Origin: Clostridia bacterium
GTDB taxonomy: Bacteria > Bacillota > Clostridia > Oscillospirales > Acutalibacteraceae
DNA length: 64,000 nt
Reading direction: 5' to 3'
Assembly (NCBI GenBank): GCA_900770165.1
Contig: CAAGJJ010000055.1
Coordinates: 1-64,000 of the forward strand
In this document: piece by piece, positions 1 through 7,583 of the stretch
Layout: the number at the start of each line of letters is the position of its first letter
Position numbering within the stretch: position 1 is the stretch's first letter
Made by a program: the position numbers and the translations under genes
The notes under the pieces: model-generated
The model's input: only the letters and a program-made list of their open reading frames with translations
What the model was told of the DNA's origin: nothing
The model's database searches: none

Positions 1-52
1 GCATGGTAACATGTTCAGCTTGGCAGTACTAATTGGTCGAGGGCTTGACCAT
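1..52 (+). rRNA. rrl: 23S ribosomal RNA, 3' end only
   Basis: The first ~50 bases match the conserved 3' terminus of bacterial 23S rRNA, ending in the segment GTCGAGGGCTTGACC. That segment forms the 3' half of the terminal helix with the 5' end of the molecule. The rest of the gene lies upstream of the window. The exact mature end is uncertain by a few bases. Confidence 0.9.
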
Positions 53-121
53 TGTGTCTTTTTTCTCCTTCTCCTTTATTCAGTTTTCAGGGCGTTCGGT
101 TGCTCTGTGTTTAAGCGTTGT

Positions 122-197
122 GCACCATTAGCTCAGTTGGTAGAGCACCTGACTCTTAATCAGGGTGTCCCGGGTTCGAGTCCCTGATGGTGCACCA
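122..197 (+). tRNA. tRNA-Lys (anticodon CTT)
   Basis: The 76-nt cloverleaf has acceptor arms GCACCAT/ATGGTGC, a D arm, a T arm with GGTTCGAGTCC, and an encoded CCA end. The anticodon stem CCTGA/TCAGG closes the loop CTCTTAA, so the anticodon is CTT and reads AAG (Lys). It lies about 70 bases after the 23S gene in the same rRNA operon. Confidence 0.97.
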
Positions 198-202
198 AGT
201 AG

Positions 203-277
203 GGCTCGTTGGTCAAGCGGTTAAGACACCGGCCTCTCACGCCGGTAACACGGGTTCGATTCCCGTACGAGTCACCA
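203..277 (+). tRNA. tRNA-Glu (anticodon CTC)
   Basis: The acceptor arms GGCTCGT/ACGAGTC include one G-U pair at position 2, and the CCA is encoded. The anticodon stem CCGGC/GCCGG closes the loop CTCTCAC, giving anticodon CTC for the GAG codon (Glu). It follows tRNA-Lys by 5 bases and precedes the first 5S gene, so the tRNAs sit between 23S and 5S. Confidence 0.95.
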
Positions 278-309
278 TAAAAGGTGATATATTGTTTTAG
301 TTGTAAATA

Positions 310-425
310 GTTGGTGTTGATTGTGCTAAGGGTACACCCGTTTCCATTCCGAACACGGAAGTTAAGCTTAGTAACGTTTAAGATACTTGATTGGTGACAA
401 TCTGGGAAAATAAAAAAATGCCAAC
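310..425 (+). rRNA. rrf: 5S ribosomal RNA, copy 1 (diverged)
   Basis: This 116-nt gene starts with GTTGGTGTT and ends with AATGCCAAC, which form helix I. It holds the conserved core around CCGTTTCCATTCCGAACACGG. It differs from copy 2 at about 20 positions, almost all transitions toward A or T. Several differences are paired: in helix II (TGCTAAG/CTTAGTA) and in the GATT/AATC stem both sides change together, so the fold is kept. It therefore looks functional rather than a pseudogene. Confidence 0.92.
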
Positions 426-435
426 ATATGTATAA

Positions 436-511
436 TCCTCAATAGCTCAGTCGGTAGAGCATGCGGCTGTTAACCGCAGGGTCGTTGGTTCGAGTCCAAC
501 TTGGGGAGCCA
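436..511 (+). tRNA. tRNA-Asn (anticodon GTT), copy 1
   Basis: The 76-nt cloverleaf has acceptor arms TCCTCAA/TTGGGGA, discriminator G and an encoded CCA. The anticodon loop CTGTTAA gives GTT (Asn). It is base-for-base identical to the copy at 796-871, and each copy follows a 5S gene. Confidence 0.97.
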
Positions 512-541
512 ACTTTGTATTAAGTTTATATTGTTTTAATA

Positions 542-657
542 GTTGGTGTTAATTATGTTAGGGGTACACCCGTTTCCATTCCGAACACGGAAGTTAAGCC
601 TAATGATGCCGAAAATACTTGGTCGGTGGCGACCTGGGAAGATAGGAAAATGCCAAC
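542..657 (+). rRNA. rrf: 5S ribosomal RNA, copy 2
   Basis: This 116-nt gene has the same helix I ends and the same core as copy 1. It is the more GC-rich, consensus-like of the two, with GGTC/GACC and TGTTAGG/CCTAATG stems. Both 5S genes are preceded by the same short string TATTGTTTTA, which supports origin by tandem duplication of a 5S/tRNA-Asn unit. Confidence 0.95.
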
Positions 658-795
658 TTATTATCCAATATAATTTATAGTATATATTGTATATTTATAG
701 TGTTAAGATAAAAATTTAATTTTTAGGTTATAATTACTTTTATATAGAATATAATAAGTATTAATAAGTTTATTATATAAAAGCTTTATATATAA

Positions 796-871
796 TCCTC
801 AATAGCTCAGTCGGTAGAGCATGCGGCTGTTAACCGCAGGGTCGTTGGTTCGAGTCCAACTTGGGGAGCCA
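796..871 (+). tRNA. tRNA-Asn (anticodon GTT), copy 2
   Basis: Identical to the tRNA-Asn at 436-511, and preceded by the same TATAA. It is separated from 5S copy 2 by about 138 bases of AT-rich DNA, and is the last gene of the rRNA operon, directly before a terminator. Confidence 0.97.
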
Positions 872-872
872 A

Positions 873-904
873 AAAGTCTTCATTATTTTGAAGGCTTTTT
901 TTGT
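873..904 (+). terminator. Intrinsic terminator of the rRNA/tRNA operon
   Basis: Arms AAGTCTTCA and TGAAGGCTT (one G-U pair) enclose a short AT loop and run into a T tract of about seven. It lies immediately after the CCA end of the last tRNA. Confidence 0.85.
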
Positions 905-966
905 ATATATATAAACTTTTGCTATAAAGTAGATTATTATAATTTTTAATTGGTTATACATGAATA

Positions 967-995
967 TTGATAAATATTGAAAAATACTATACAAT
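967..995 (+). promoter_or_regulatory. Predicted sigma-A promoter of the TetR gene
   Basis: TTGATA (967-972), a 17-base spacer and TACAAT (990-995) lie about 50 bases before the TetR start codon. The match is good, but the surrounding DNA is very AT-rich, so chance matches are likely. Confidence 0.5.
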
Positions 996-1043
996 ATTTT
1001 TAAGTATTATAATTATTAAAATATACCGAAGTGAGAATTTAAA

Positions 1044-1601
1044 ATGAATAATATAAAAGAAAAATTAATTTTAGCTGGAATACAGGAAATAGAGAAAAAT
1101 GGAGTAAGGAATTTTTCTCTTAGACAAGTAGCAAAAAGATGTAATGTTTCGTGTGCTGCACCATTTAAACATTTTAAAGATAAAGAAGATTTTATAAATG
1201 CGATTAATAAATACATTTATGAAAGGTGGTATATTAGGCAAGAAAAAATAAAAAATAAATATCCTGACGATGTTGAAACTCAGCTTTTTGAAATGATAAT
1301 TGAGTATATACGTTTTTATGTAGAATTTCCTCATTTTATACCAATAGTATTATTGAATGATTCTTTAAATAATGGCAAAGGTGGAGAATTAAAACACGAT
1401 TTAAGCATAAGTGCCAGAAGATTAATACGCAGATATTGTGCTCAAACAAATATGGATAAACCGACCGAAAAGAGAAAAACATTCATTATGAAATCAATAA
1501 TATACGGTGCAGCGTTATTAATTTCAAATGGCGATTTAGAATATAATGAAGAAAACTTTGAATTAATAACTAACGAAGTTAGAAATGTATTTAAATCTTA
1601 G
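1044..1601 (+). CDS. TetR/AcrR-family transcriptional regulator
   Basis: A 185-residue DNA-binding regulator. The N-terminal ~50 residues form the TetR helix-turn-helix: a first helix with the EIEKNGVRNFSLRQVAKRC pattern, then the recognition-helix segment CAAPFKHFKDKEDF. The C-terminal ~130 residues are the variable ligand-binding half. The gene is alone, with a large palindrome over the promoter of the next operon 80-110 bases downstream. It is therefore inferred to repress the two DegV genes, with a fatty acid or acyl-CoA as a plausible but unproven ligand. No copy of the palindrome is visible in front of the regulator itself. Family call is firm; target and ligand are inference. Confidence 0.9.
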   Translation: MNNIKEKLILAGIQEIEKNGVRNFSLRQVAKRCNVSCAAPFKHFKDKEDFINAINKYIYERWYIRQEKIKNKYPDDVETQLFEMIIEYIRFYVEFPHFIPIVLLNDSLNNGKGGELKHDLSISARRLIRRYCAQTNMDKPTEKRKTFIMKSIIYGAALLISNGDLEYNEENFELITNEVRNVFKS

Positions 1602-1651
1602 TTAAAAATTAATGAATTAATATTTACTAAGACTAATACTTTATATATAGA

Positions 1652-1680
1652 TTGACTTGTGGAAAAAATTGTAGTATACT
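1652..1680 (+). promoter_or_regulatory. Strong sigma-A promoter of the degV pair
   Basis: TTGACT (1652-1657), a 17-base spacer and TATACT (1675-1680), 61 bases before the first DegV start codon. The last two bases of the -10 box are the first two of the long palindrome, so a protein bound there would block RNA polymerase. Confidence 0.8.
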
Positions 1681-1715
1681 AGATATCAGGTTATCATTGA
1701 TAACCTGATATCTAG
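1679..1715 (+). promoter_or_regulatory. 37-bp perfect palindromic operator (predicted TetR site)
   Basis: An inverted repeat with 18-base arms around a central T at 1697. The left arm begins CTAGATATCAGGTTATC and the right arm ends GATAACCTGATATCTAG. There is no T tract after it and it overlaps the -10 box, so it fits an operator much better than a terminator. TetR proteins bind such sites as one or two dimers, and a TetR gene ends 77 bases upstream. Confidence 0.8.
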
Positions 1716-1741
1716 CATAGATTAAAAAGGAGAATTTTTTA

Positions 1742-2614
1742 ATGAATGAATTTGTTATAATGACTGACTCATCATGTGATTTACCTTCAGATATTGTAAA
1801 TGATTTACAGATTTCTGCTTTACCTTTGAGTGTGAATATAAAAGGCTATGAGTATAAAAATTATTTAGATGAACGAGATATAAAGTTTGATGAATTTTAT
1901 AAAAGGATTAGAGAAGGAGAACTTGCAAAAACTTCTGCTGTAAATGTTGATGCATTTTTGAATGAAATGGAAAAACATATATGTGAGGGGAAAGATATTC
2001 TTTGTTTATCTTTTTCATCTGGACTTAGTAATACTTATAATGCTGCTAAAATTGCTTCAAAAGAATTATCGGAGAAATATCCGGAAAGAAAGATTTATGC
2101 GGTAGATACTTTATGTGCTTCTTTAGGGCAAGGCATGCTTGTCTATTTAGCTGCGAAAGAAAAACAAGCAGGCAAAACTATTGATGAAGTGAGAGACTTT
2201 TGTGAAAATAATAAATTGCATATTTGCCATATGTTTACAGTAGATGATTTACATCATTTAAAAAGAGGTGGAAGAATATCATCTGTAGCTGCAATTTTTG
2301 GAACAGTACTCCATATTAAACCAGTATTACATGTAGATAATGAAGGACATCTTATTAATATTTCGAAAGCGAGAGGAAGAAAAGAATCTCTTGAAAGTTT
2401 AGTTGACTATATGGAAAGAAATGCAATAGATCCTGAAAGTCAAACAATATTTATTAGTCATGGAGATTGTTATGATGACGCTAAGTATGTTGCTGACTTA
2501 GTGAGAAAACGTATGAATGTAAAAAAAGTAATAATAAATTATGTAGGTCCTGTTATTGGGGCACACTCGGGCCCAGGAACGATTGCTTTATTCTATTTTG
2601 GAAAGCAGAGATAG
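1742..2614 (+). CDS. DegV family protein (FakB-type fatty-acid-binding protein), first copy
   Basis: A 290-residue DegV protein. It has the N-terminal TDSSCDLP motif, the central FSSGLSNTYNAA segment, the DDLHHLKRGGRIS segment and a C-terminal GPVIGAHSGPGT motif, all typical of the family. DegV/FakB proteins hold a free fatty acid so that the FakA kinase can phosphorylate it for phospholipid synthesis; no fakA is in this window. It is the first gene of a two-gene operon under the palindromic operator, 18 bases before its paralogue. The SD AAGGAGA is well placed. Function is known for the family; chain specificity cannot be read here. Confidence 0.93.
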   Translation: MNEFVIMTDSSCDLPSDIVNDLQISALPLSVNIKGYEYKNYLDERDIKFDEFYKRIREGELAKTSAVNVDAFLNEMEKHICEGKDILCLSFSSGLSNTYNAAKIASKELSEKYPERKIYAVDTLCASLGQGMLVYLAAKEKQAGKTIDEVRDFCENNKLHICHMFTVDDLHHLKRGGRISSVAAIFGTVLHIKPVLHVDNEGHLINISKARGRKESLESLVDYMERNAIDPESQTIFISHGDCYDDAKYVADLVRKRMNVKKVIINYVGPVIGAHSGPGTIALFYFGKQR

Positions 2615-2632
2615 GGAGAAAAAGATATAAAA

Positions 2633-3478
2633 ATGAAATATAAAATTATCGGAGATAGCTGTTGTGATTATACAAAGTCGTATAATGAACTAAATTGGTT
2701 AGATAGAGTTCCACTTAGCATTTATTTAGATGACAAACATTTTGTTGACGATGGCAGTTTAGACATAAATAAATTAATAAATGATATTTCTAAAAGTGAA
2801 GATGCTCCAAGATCAGCTTGTCCGTCTCCTGGAGAATATTTAGAACATTTTTCTTGTGATTCAGATGATATATATGTTGTTACGTTGACAGAAAAGTTAA
2901 GTGGATCTTATAATAGTGCTGTTAATGCAGCTAAATTATTTAAGGAAAAAAATCCAAAGAAAAATATACATATTTTTAATTCTAGATCTGCAGCTTCAGG
3001 ACAAATTGCAGTTTGCCTTAAAATACATGAATTAGTTGAATCGGGTAAGAAATTTAATGACGTTGTTTATGAAACAGAAAATTTCATTAGTAATATAAAT
3101 ACTTTTTTTGTTTTAGAAAATCTTGAAGTTTTTAGAAAGAGTGGAAGGCTGAATCATTTACAAGGTATTATAACTCAGGCACTGCAAATTAAGCTTGTTA
3201 TGTCTGGAACAAAAGATGGAGAAATATGCAAGGTGGGTCAAGCTTTAAGTATACCAAGAGCATTAGAAAAGATGGTATATTTGCTTGCAAATGCATATGA
3301 GAAAGTGAAAGATGAAAATAGAAGGTTAGTTATAACTCACTGTAACTGTTTAGACAGAGCAAAATTAGTAAGAGACCTAATCTTAAAAGTATGTAATTTT
3401 AATGAAAGTATAATTTGTTCCTCTGGTGGGATTAGTACAATTTATGCTAATGAGGGTGGAATAATAGTAAGCTTTTAA
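2633..3478 (+). CDS. DegV family protein (FakB-type fatty-acid-binding protein), second copy
   Basis: A 281-residue paralogue of the preceding gene. It shows GDSCCDYT at the N-terminus, TEKLSGSYNSAVNAA in the middle, LEVFRKSGRLNHLQG, and a shortened C-terminal segment CSSGGISTIYANEGG in place of the usual G-x-H-x-GPG. The two copies are clearly diverged, so they may bind different acyl chains, as FakB1 and FakB2 do in other Firmicutes. The changed C-terminal motif is the oddest part, because that region lies near the fatty-acid headgroup in known structures. SD GGGAG lies before the ATG. Co-transcribed with the first copy. Confidence 0.9.
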   Translation: MKYKIIGDSCCDYTKSYNELNWLDRVPLSIYLDDKHFVDDGSLDINKLINDISKSEDAPRSACPSPGEYLEHFSCDSDDIYVVTLTEKLSGSYNSAVNAAKLFKEKNPKKNIHIFNSRSAASGQIAVCLKIHELVESGKKFNDVVYETENFISNINTFFVLENLEVFRKSGRLNHLQGIITQALQIKLVMSGTKDGEICKVGQALSIPRALEKMVYLLANAYEKVKDENRRLVITHCNCLDRAKLVRDLILKVCNFNESIICSSGGISTIYANEGGIIVSF

Positions 3479-3572
3479 TTGTTATATACTTTCGTTGAGA
3501 TGTATGATTTAATAAATAAACGATTGACAAGAATAAATTTGGTTGTAGGAATATATGAAATATAAATAAAAG

Positions 3573-3602
3573 GGCAGTTGATTTAAAGTCAACTGCCTTT
3601 TG
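3573..3602 (+). terminator. Intrinsic terminator after the degV operon
   Basis: Perfect 9-bp arms GGCAGTTGA/TCAACTGCC with a 7-base loop (TTTAAAG), flanked by AAAA before and TTTT after, about 95 bases after the second DegV stop codon. Confidence 0.8.
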
Positions 3603-3695
3603 AACTTAAAATTAAATTGCTGTTAAAAGAGTTTAAATAAATTTATAAAGTAGTTATACTAAAACATGATGTTTAATAAAAGGAGTAGTGAAAAT

Positions 3696-4274
3696 ATGAT
3701 ATTAAAAAAAGATGTAGATATAATTTTAGCATCTTCGTCTCCAAGAAGACAAGAATTATTAAAGTTAATTACTCATAATTTTAGAACTATTTCTTCTGAT
3801 ATTGATGAGACTTTACCAGATGATATCTATGTAGAAAATTGTGCAGAATATCTTGCAGAGAAAAAAGCGATGGAGGTTTATAAAAAAGAAAAAAATAGTT
3901 TAATTATAGGGTGTGATACAGTTGTTGTTATAAATAATGAAATTCTTGGTAAACCAAAGGATAAAAATGATGCATATGAAATGCTTAATAAACTTTCAGG
4001 GAAAACTCATTTAGTTATTACTGGATGCTGTATTATATATAAAAATGATAAAAGGTTATTTAAGCAAATAACAAAGGTAGAAATGGTTAATTTAACAGTT
4101 AGTGAAATAGAAGAATATATACTTTCTAAAGAACCATTTGGTAAGGCGGGTGGATATGCAATTCAAGGTAAAGGTGCACTGTTTATAAAAGGGATAAATG
4201 GAGATTTCTATAATGTTATGGGATTGCCAGTATCTTGCCTTAATAGAGAATTAAAGGATATAATAGGAAAATAA
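3696..4274 (+). CDS. maf: Maf family nucleotide pyrophosphatase
   Basis: A 192-residue Maf protein with the family signature ASSSPRRQELL near the N-terminus, the SDIDETLP segment, GCDTVVVINNEILGKP and GKAGGYAIQGKGA. Maf proteins hydrolyse non-canonical and some canonical nucleoside triphosphates (dTTP, UTP) to monophosphates, and are linked to septum control in Bacillus. I chose the ATG at 3696 because AAAGGAG lies 10 bases before it and the family motif then starts near residue 11. An in-frame ATG at 3666 would add ten residues without a good ribosome site. It converges on the amidase gene with only 9 bases between stops. Confidence 0.93.
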   Translation: MILKKDVDIILASSSPRRQELLKLITHNFRTISSDIDETLPDDIYVENCAEYLAEKKAMEVYKKEKNSLIIGCDTVVVINNEILGKPKDKNDAYEMLNKLSGKTHLVITGCCIIYKNDKRLFKQITKVEMVNLTVSEIEEYILSKEPFGKAGGYAIQGKGALFIKGINGDFYNVMGLPVSCLNRELKDIIGK

Positions 4275-4283
4275 TTTGGAAAG

Positions 4284-4946
4284 CTAATATATTGAGTTTA
4301 ACAGCTTTTTTACATCTTTTCTAAACATATCCATGTTTTTCCCTTGTAGTGGCCACCAATGTGTTATATCTGGATGATTTGATGCTATTCCTAAAGTATA
4401 TCCTTCACTGTGACATATAATATTGTTCTCAGTTAAATTAAATTGTTTACATAAAAATGTACATAGGTACACAGAGTTATTCCAAGCTTTATCGAAATAT
4501 TCTTGTTGCTGCATAAAGTCATATTTAATAATACTACAATGATCATTACTATATACAATACCATTAGGCTCACATATTTCAAAACCAATATAATTATTGT
4601 TAGCGGAACCTCCAGCATGCCATCCTCTATGTTCCCATGGGAGATATTGATATATTGCTTTATCATCGACAAAAGCATGTACGCATACTTCTCTGTCGGT
4701 TTCGCCGTATTTATATGATTTGTTCCAGAGGTTATACCAATCATTTGCCATAATACCCGGAACAGATGTAGAATGTACCATAATGCCTTTTACCTCAATA
4801 TTATTGTTTGTATTAAAACAGTCATTATTAGTCATGTAGTTTGTTATTATTGGTACGCATTTAATTTCTGTACTATTGTTATTAGGGAAAAATATTAATG
4901 TACTTATTATTAATATTATTATAAGCAGTGAAAAAATTTTTTTCAT
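4284..4946 (-). CDS. Secreted N-acetylmuramoyl-L-alanine amidase (PGRP/amidase_2 fold)
   Basis: A 220-residue protein with a lysine-started hydrophobic signal sequence (residues 1-20), then an amidase_2 domain. Visible features are VHSTSVPG (His58), the CVHAFVDDKAIYQYLPW segment, WHAGGSANNNYIGFEICEP and the C-terminal zinc region ICHSEGY...HPDITHWW (His179, His191). These fit a zinc enzyme that cleaves the bond between muramic acid and the stem peptide. There is no separate wall-binding domain. It stands alone on the minus strand, divergent from the amylase, with a 40-base palindrome upstream of its start. A cell-wall turnover role is inferred; germination or sporulation use is possible. Confidence 0.87.
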   Translation of the reverse strand: MKKIFSLLIIILIISTLIFFPNNNSTEIKCVPIITNYMTNNDCFNTNNNIEVKGIMVHSTSVPGIMANDWYNLWNKSYKYGETDREVCVHAFVDDKAIYQYLPWEHRGWHAGGSANNNYIGFEICEPNGIVYSNDHCSIIKYDFMQQQEYFDKAWNNSVYLCTFLCKQFNLTENNIICHSEGYTLGIASNHPDITHWWPLQGKNMDMFRKDVKKLLNSIY

Positions 4947-4967
4947 GAATAAGCCTCCAGAAAATAT

Positions 4968-5007
4968 ATATGTTATATATTAAATATATATTTAACATAT
5001 AACATAT
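4968..5007. repeat. 40-bp near-perfect palindrome upstream of the amidase gene
   Basis: Twenty-base arms meet with no loop at 4987/4988, with one mismatched pair (A79 against C96 of 4979/4996). The arm starts ATGTTATATATTAAATAT. It ends 22 bases before the amidase start codon on the minus strand, where a promoter or leader would be. It has no T tract on either side. A regulator site is possible; the AT-rich context lowers its weight. Confidence 0.55.
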
Positions 5008-5210
5008 TAAAATCAAAAAATAATAATTGGAATATAATTTTAATTTGAGATAGTTGATTTTGATATGTACTTCGTTATTATTACTATAATAAATCATCTA
5101 CAATTATAAAATTTTAACACCGGAATTTGGCAATATAAAAATATAAATATTAAAATTTTTTTATTATACATATAAATTAACATGATAAAATGAATTAATT
5201 AATAAAAATA

Positions 5211-5239
5211 TTTACATTTAAATAATTTTTATGTATTAT
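5211..5239 (+). promoter_or_regulatory. Predicted promoter of the alpha-amylase gene
   Basis: TTTACA (5211-5216), a 17-base spacer and TATTAT (5234-5239). It overlaps the earlier in-frame ATG at 5231, which supports the later ATG at 5297 as the real start. Confidence 0.45.
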
Positions 5240-5296
5240 ATTAAAAACAGATTGTTAATATTTAACTATAAAATTGCGATTTTGGAGTGTGAAATT

Positions 5297-6721
5297 ATGA
5301 ATTTATGGAAAAGAGTTAACAGATTTTCTTTAGTGATTATAGTATTAATTTCATTAATCTCATTTACTCAAGAGAATATTTCGGTTTTTGCATATCCTTA
5401 TTCAACGTGTTCATCAAGTGCCCGTGAAATATATGGTTTAACGGAAAAATGTCAAGATGGGACTATCTTACATGCTTGGAACTGGTATTTTATAGATGTC
5501 ACTAAAAACATGAAAGATATTGCAGAGGCAGGCTATACAAGTATTCAAGTTTCACCAGTGCAAGGAGAGAAAAAAGAACAAGGACTTCCTAAATCGACTA
5601 AATGGTGGGCGTTATATCAGCCAGTTAATTTTAAAATAGGTAATATTTTAGGAACTAGAAATGAATTTATAGAGATGTGTGAAACTGCACACGAATATGG
5701 CGTTAAAATAATAGTTGATGTTGTTACGAATCATCTTGCAAACAAAGCTGATAATGATATATACACAATATCTCCACAAATAGATAAAGAGTTGAGGGAA
5801 AATTCTAATTTTTGGCATAATATAGATGAAGTTGCTGATAATAGTTGTAGATTTAATATGACTCAAAAAAGTATAGGTATGCCAGATCTTAATACAGGCA
5901 ATAAACAGCTTCAAAAAATAATTCTTGATTTTTTAAATGATTGTCAAGAATGTGGTGCAGATGGCTTTAGATTTGATGCTGCAAAACACATAGAATTACC
6001 GGACGATCCCCCAGAATGCAGCAGTGATTATTGGCCTACAATTATATCTGGAATTAAGAATAAAGATAAAGACTCATATATTTATGGAGAACTTTTAGGT
6101 CCTTTAGCAACTAGAGAAGAAAGTTACACTAAATTTATGAGTATAACAGCAGATGTTTATGGATCTTGCGTTCGAAAAGCTATTAATGAAAGGAATGCTG
6201 GATGGGCATGGAGTTATCAAACAAATATTAATGCCAAACAGTTAGTTACTTGGGTAGAATCTCACGATACTTATGCTTGTAATGGTGAGCAAGAGATATC
6301 AGCAAGTCTAACAGATCAAGAGATAAAGTTAGGATGGTGTTTAATTGCAGGAAGAGCAGATTCAGCTCCACTATATTTTGTTAGACCTAAGGATGGACTC
6401 AGAGGAGAAATTGGTGGCCCAGGTGATGGAGTATGGAAAGATGCATTAGTGGTAGAAGCAAATAAATTCCATAATGAAATGGCAGGAAAATCAGAGTATA
6501 TAAGGATACCAGATTTTACTGTTTTTATGGTTGAAAGAGGAAATAATGCCGCAATTTTAACTAATGTTGGCTATGGTGAAAAGGCGATATTAACTGAAAC
6601 TGGTCTTGAAGATGGTGAATATTGGGATGTAAATCATGAAGGGAGCAAATTTATTGTAGAGGAAGGACATTTAAAAGGAACTATAGGTTCAGAAACATCA
6701 GCGATTTTGAGAAGATGTTAG
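5297..6721 (+). CDS. Secreted alpha-amylase, GH13 family
   Basis: A 474-residue starch-degrading enzyme. Residues 1-32 are a signal peptide with a likely cut after SVFA. The GH13 barrel shows all four classic regions: DVVTNH (141-146), GFRFDAAKH with the nucleophile Asp227, YGELLG with the acid/base Glu265, and ESHDTY with Asp324. A short C-terminal beta domain follows. It would cut alpha-1,4 glucan chains outside the cell. GGAG lies nine bases before the ATG at 5297; an in-frame ATG at 5231 would put 22 residues before the signal peptide and is unlikely. No starch-binding module is visible and the neighbours are not carbohydrate genes. Confidence 0.93.
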   Translation: MNLWKRVNRFSLVIIVLISLISFTQENISVFAYPYSTCSSSAREIYGLTEKCQDGTILHAWNWYFIDVTKNMKDIAEAGYTSIQVSPVQGEKKEQGLPKSTKWWALYQPVNFKIGNILGTRNEFIEMCETAHEYGVKIIVDVVTNHLANKADNDIYTISPQIDKELRENSNFWHNIDEVADNSCRFNMTQKSIGMPDLNTGNKQLQKIILDFLNDCQECGADGFRFDAAKHIELPDDPPECSSDYWPTIISGIKNKDKDSYIYGELLGPLATREESYTKFMSITADVYGSCVRKAINERNAGWAWSYQTNINAKQLVTWVESHDTYACNGEQEISASLTDQEIKLGWCLIAGRADSAPLYFVRPKDGLRGEIGGPGDGVWKDALVVEANKFHNEMAGKSEYIRIPDFTVFMVERGNNAAILTNVGYGEKAILTETGLEDGEYWDVNHEGSKFIVEEGHLKGTIGSETSAILRRC

Positions 6722-6875
6722 TTAACAATTAAGCCTGCCATTGTATATAGTGATATTTGCTAATTTAAATTTATGTATATGTAACCACAAAGTTAATGTT
6801 TATGGCTTTCTATTATAATTTTTTATATTTAGAGCATGATAAATATAAATATATTTAAAGAAAGTGGTTAAAAAA

Positions 6876-7583
6876 ATGGAATTAATTAATATTGTGTTTA
6901 CATCATTAGGATCGTTATTGGTATTATTTCTATTGACAAAAATAATGGGATATAGGCAAATGTCTCAGTTAAGCATGTTTGATTATATAAATGGTATAAC
7001 AATTGGCTCTATAGCTGCTGAGATGGCGACGTCACTGGAAGATGATTTTTTGAAGCCGCTTGTTGCTATGATTATATATGGAATAGTGGCTGTGTTAATA
7101 TCATTATTAACAAGCAAATCTATAAAATTTAGGAGAATAGTGTCGGGAAAAAGCTTAATTCTTTATGATAATAATAAGCTATTTTATAATAACTTGAAAA
7201 AAGCTAAAATGGATATAGATGAGTTTTTAATACAATGCAGAAATAATGGATATTTTAATTTATCTGATGTTCAAACAGCAATTTTAGAATCTAATGGAAA
7301 AGTCAGTTTTCTTCCAGTTAGTTATAAAAGACCTATTAATCCGCAAGATATGAATTTAAGTCCTGAAAAGGAAAACATTCTTATAAATGTTATATTAGAT
7401 GGAAAAATTTTAAAGGAAAATTTAAAGGAAACCGGAAATGATGAAATTTGGTTAAAAAAACAATTAAAAACTCAAAACAATATAAATTTGGCAGATGTTT
7501 TTTTAGCAACTTGTGATAGTAATAATAATTTACAAGTCTTTAAAAAGGAATTTGATAAAACAAATAATGACAAGTTTCAATAA
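6876..7583 (+). CDS. DUF421 (YetF-like) membrane protein
   Basis: A 235-residue protein with three N-terminal membrane helices (about residues 3-20, 34-50 and 57-76), then a soluble domain. The helix segment TKIMGYRQMSQLSMFDYINGI and the later SGKSLILYDNNKL and DVQTAILESNGKVSFLP segments are typical of DUF421. Its molecular role is not established; related YetF proteins occur in spore-formers. AAAGTGG lies eight bases before the ATG at 6876; a GTG at 6864 is an alternative start that would add four residues. It is a single gene with about 300 bases of non-coding DNA after it. Confidence 0.85.
   Translation: MELINIVFTSLGSLLVLFLLTKIMGYRQMSQLSMFDYINGITIGSIAAEMATSLEDDFLKPLVAMIIYGIVAVLISLLTSKSIKFRRIVSGKSLILYDNNKLFYNNLKKAKMDIDEFLIQCRNNGYFNLSDVQTAILESNGKVSFLPVSYKRPINPQDMNLSPEKENILINVILDGKILKENLKETGNDEIWLKKQLKTQNNINLADVFLATCDSNNNLQVFKKEFDKTNNDKFQ

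Larger units (their letters stand above)
4947..5296. other. 350-bp AT-rich divergent intergenic region
   Basis: This region separates the amidase (minus) from the amylase (plus). It holds a near-perfect palindrome (4968-5007) on the amidase side and a predicted promoter (5211-5239) on the amylase side. The middle is almost pure A/T and I see no gene, riboswitch or RNA in it. Confidence 0.6.

Noticed and set aside
3524..3552. Possible promoter (TTGACA at 3524-3529) before maf
   Set aside because: The base set 17 bases later is AGGAAT, a poor -10 box, and a terminator hairpin follows at once.
5231..5296. Earlier ATG for the alpha-amylase
   Set aside because: It falls at the predicted -10 box, has no ribosome site, and would bury the signal peptide 22 residues in.
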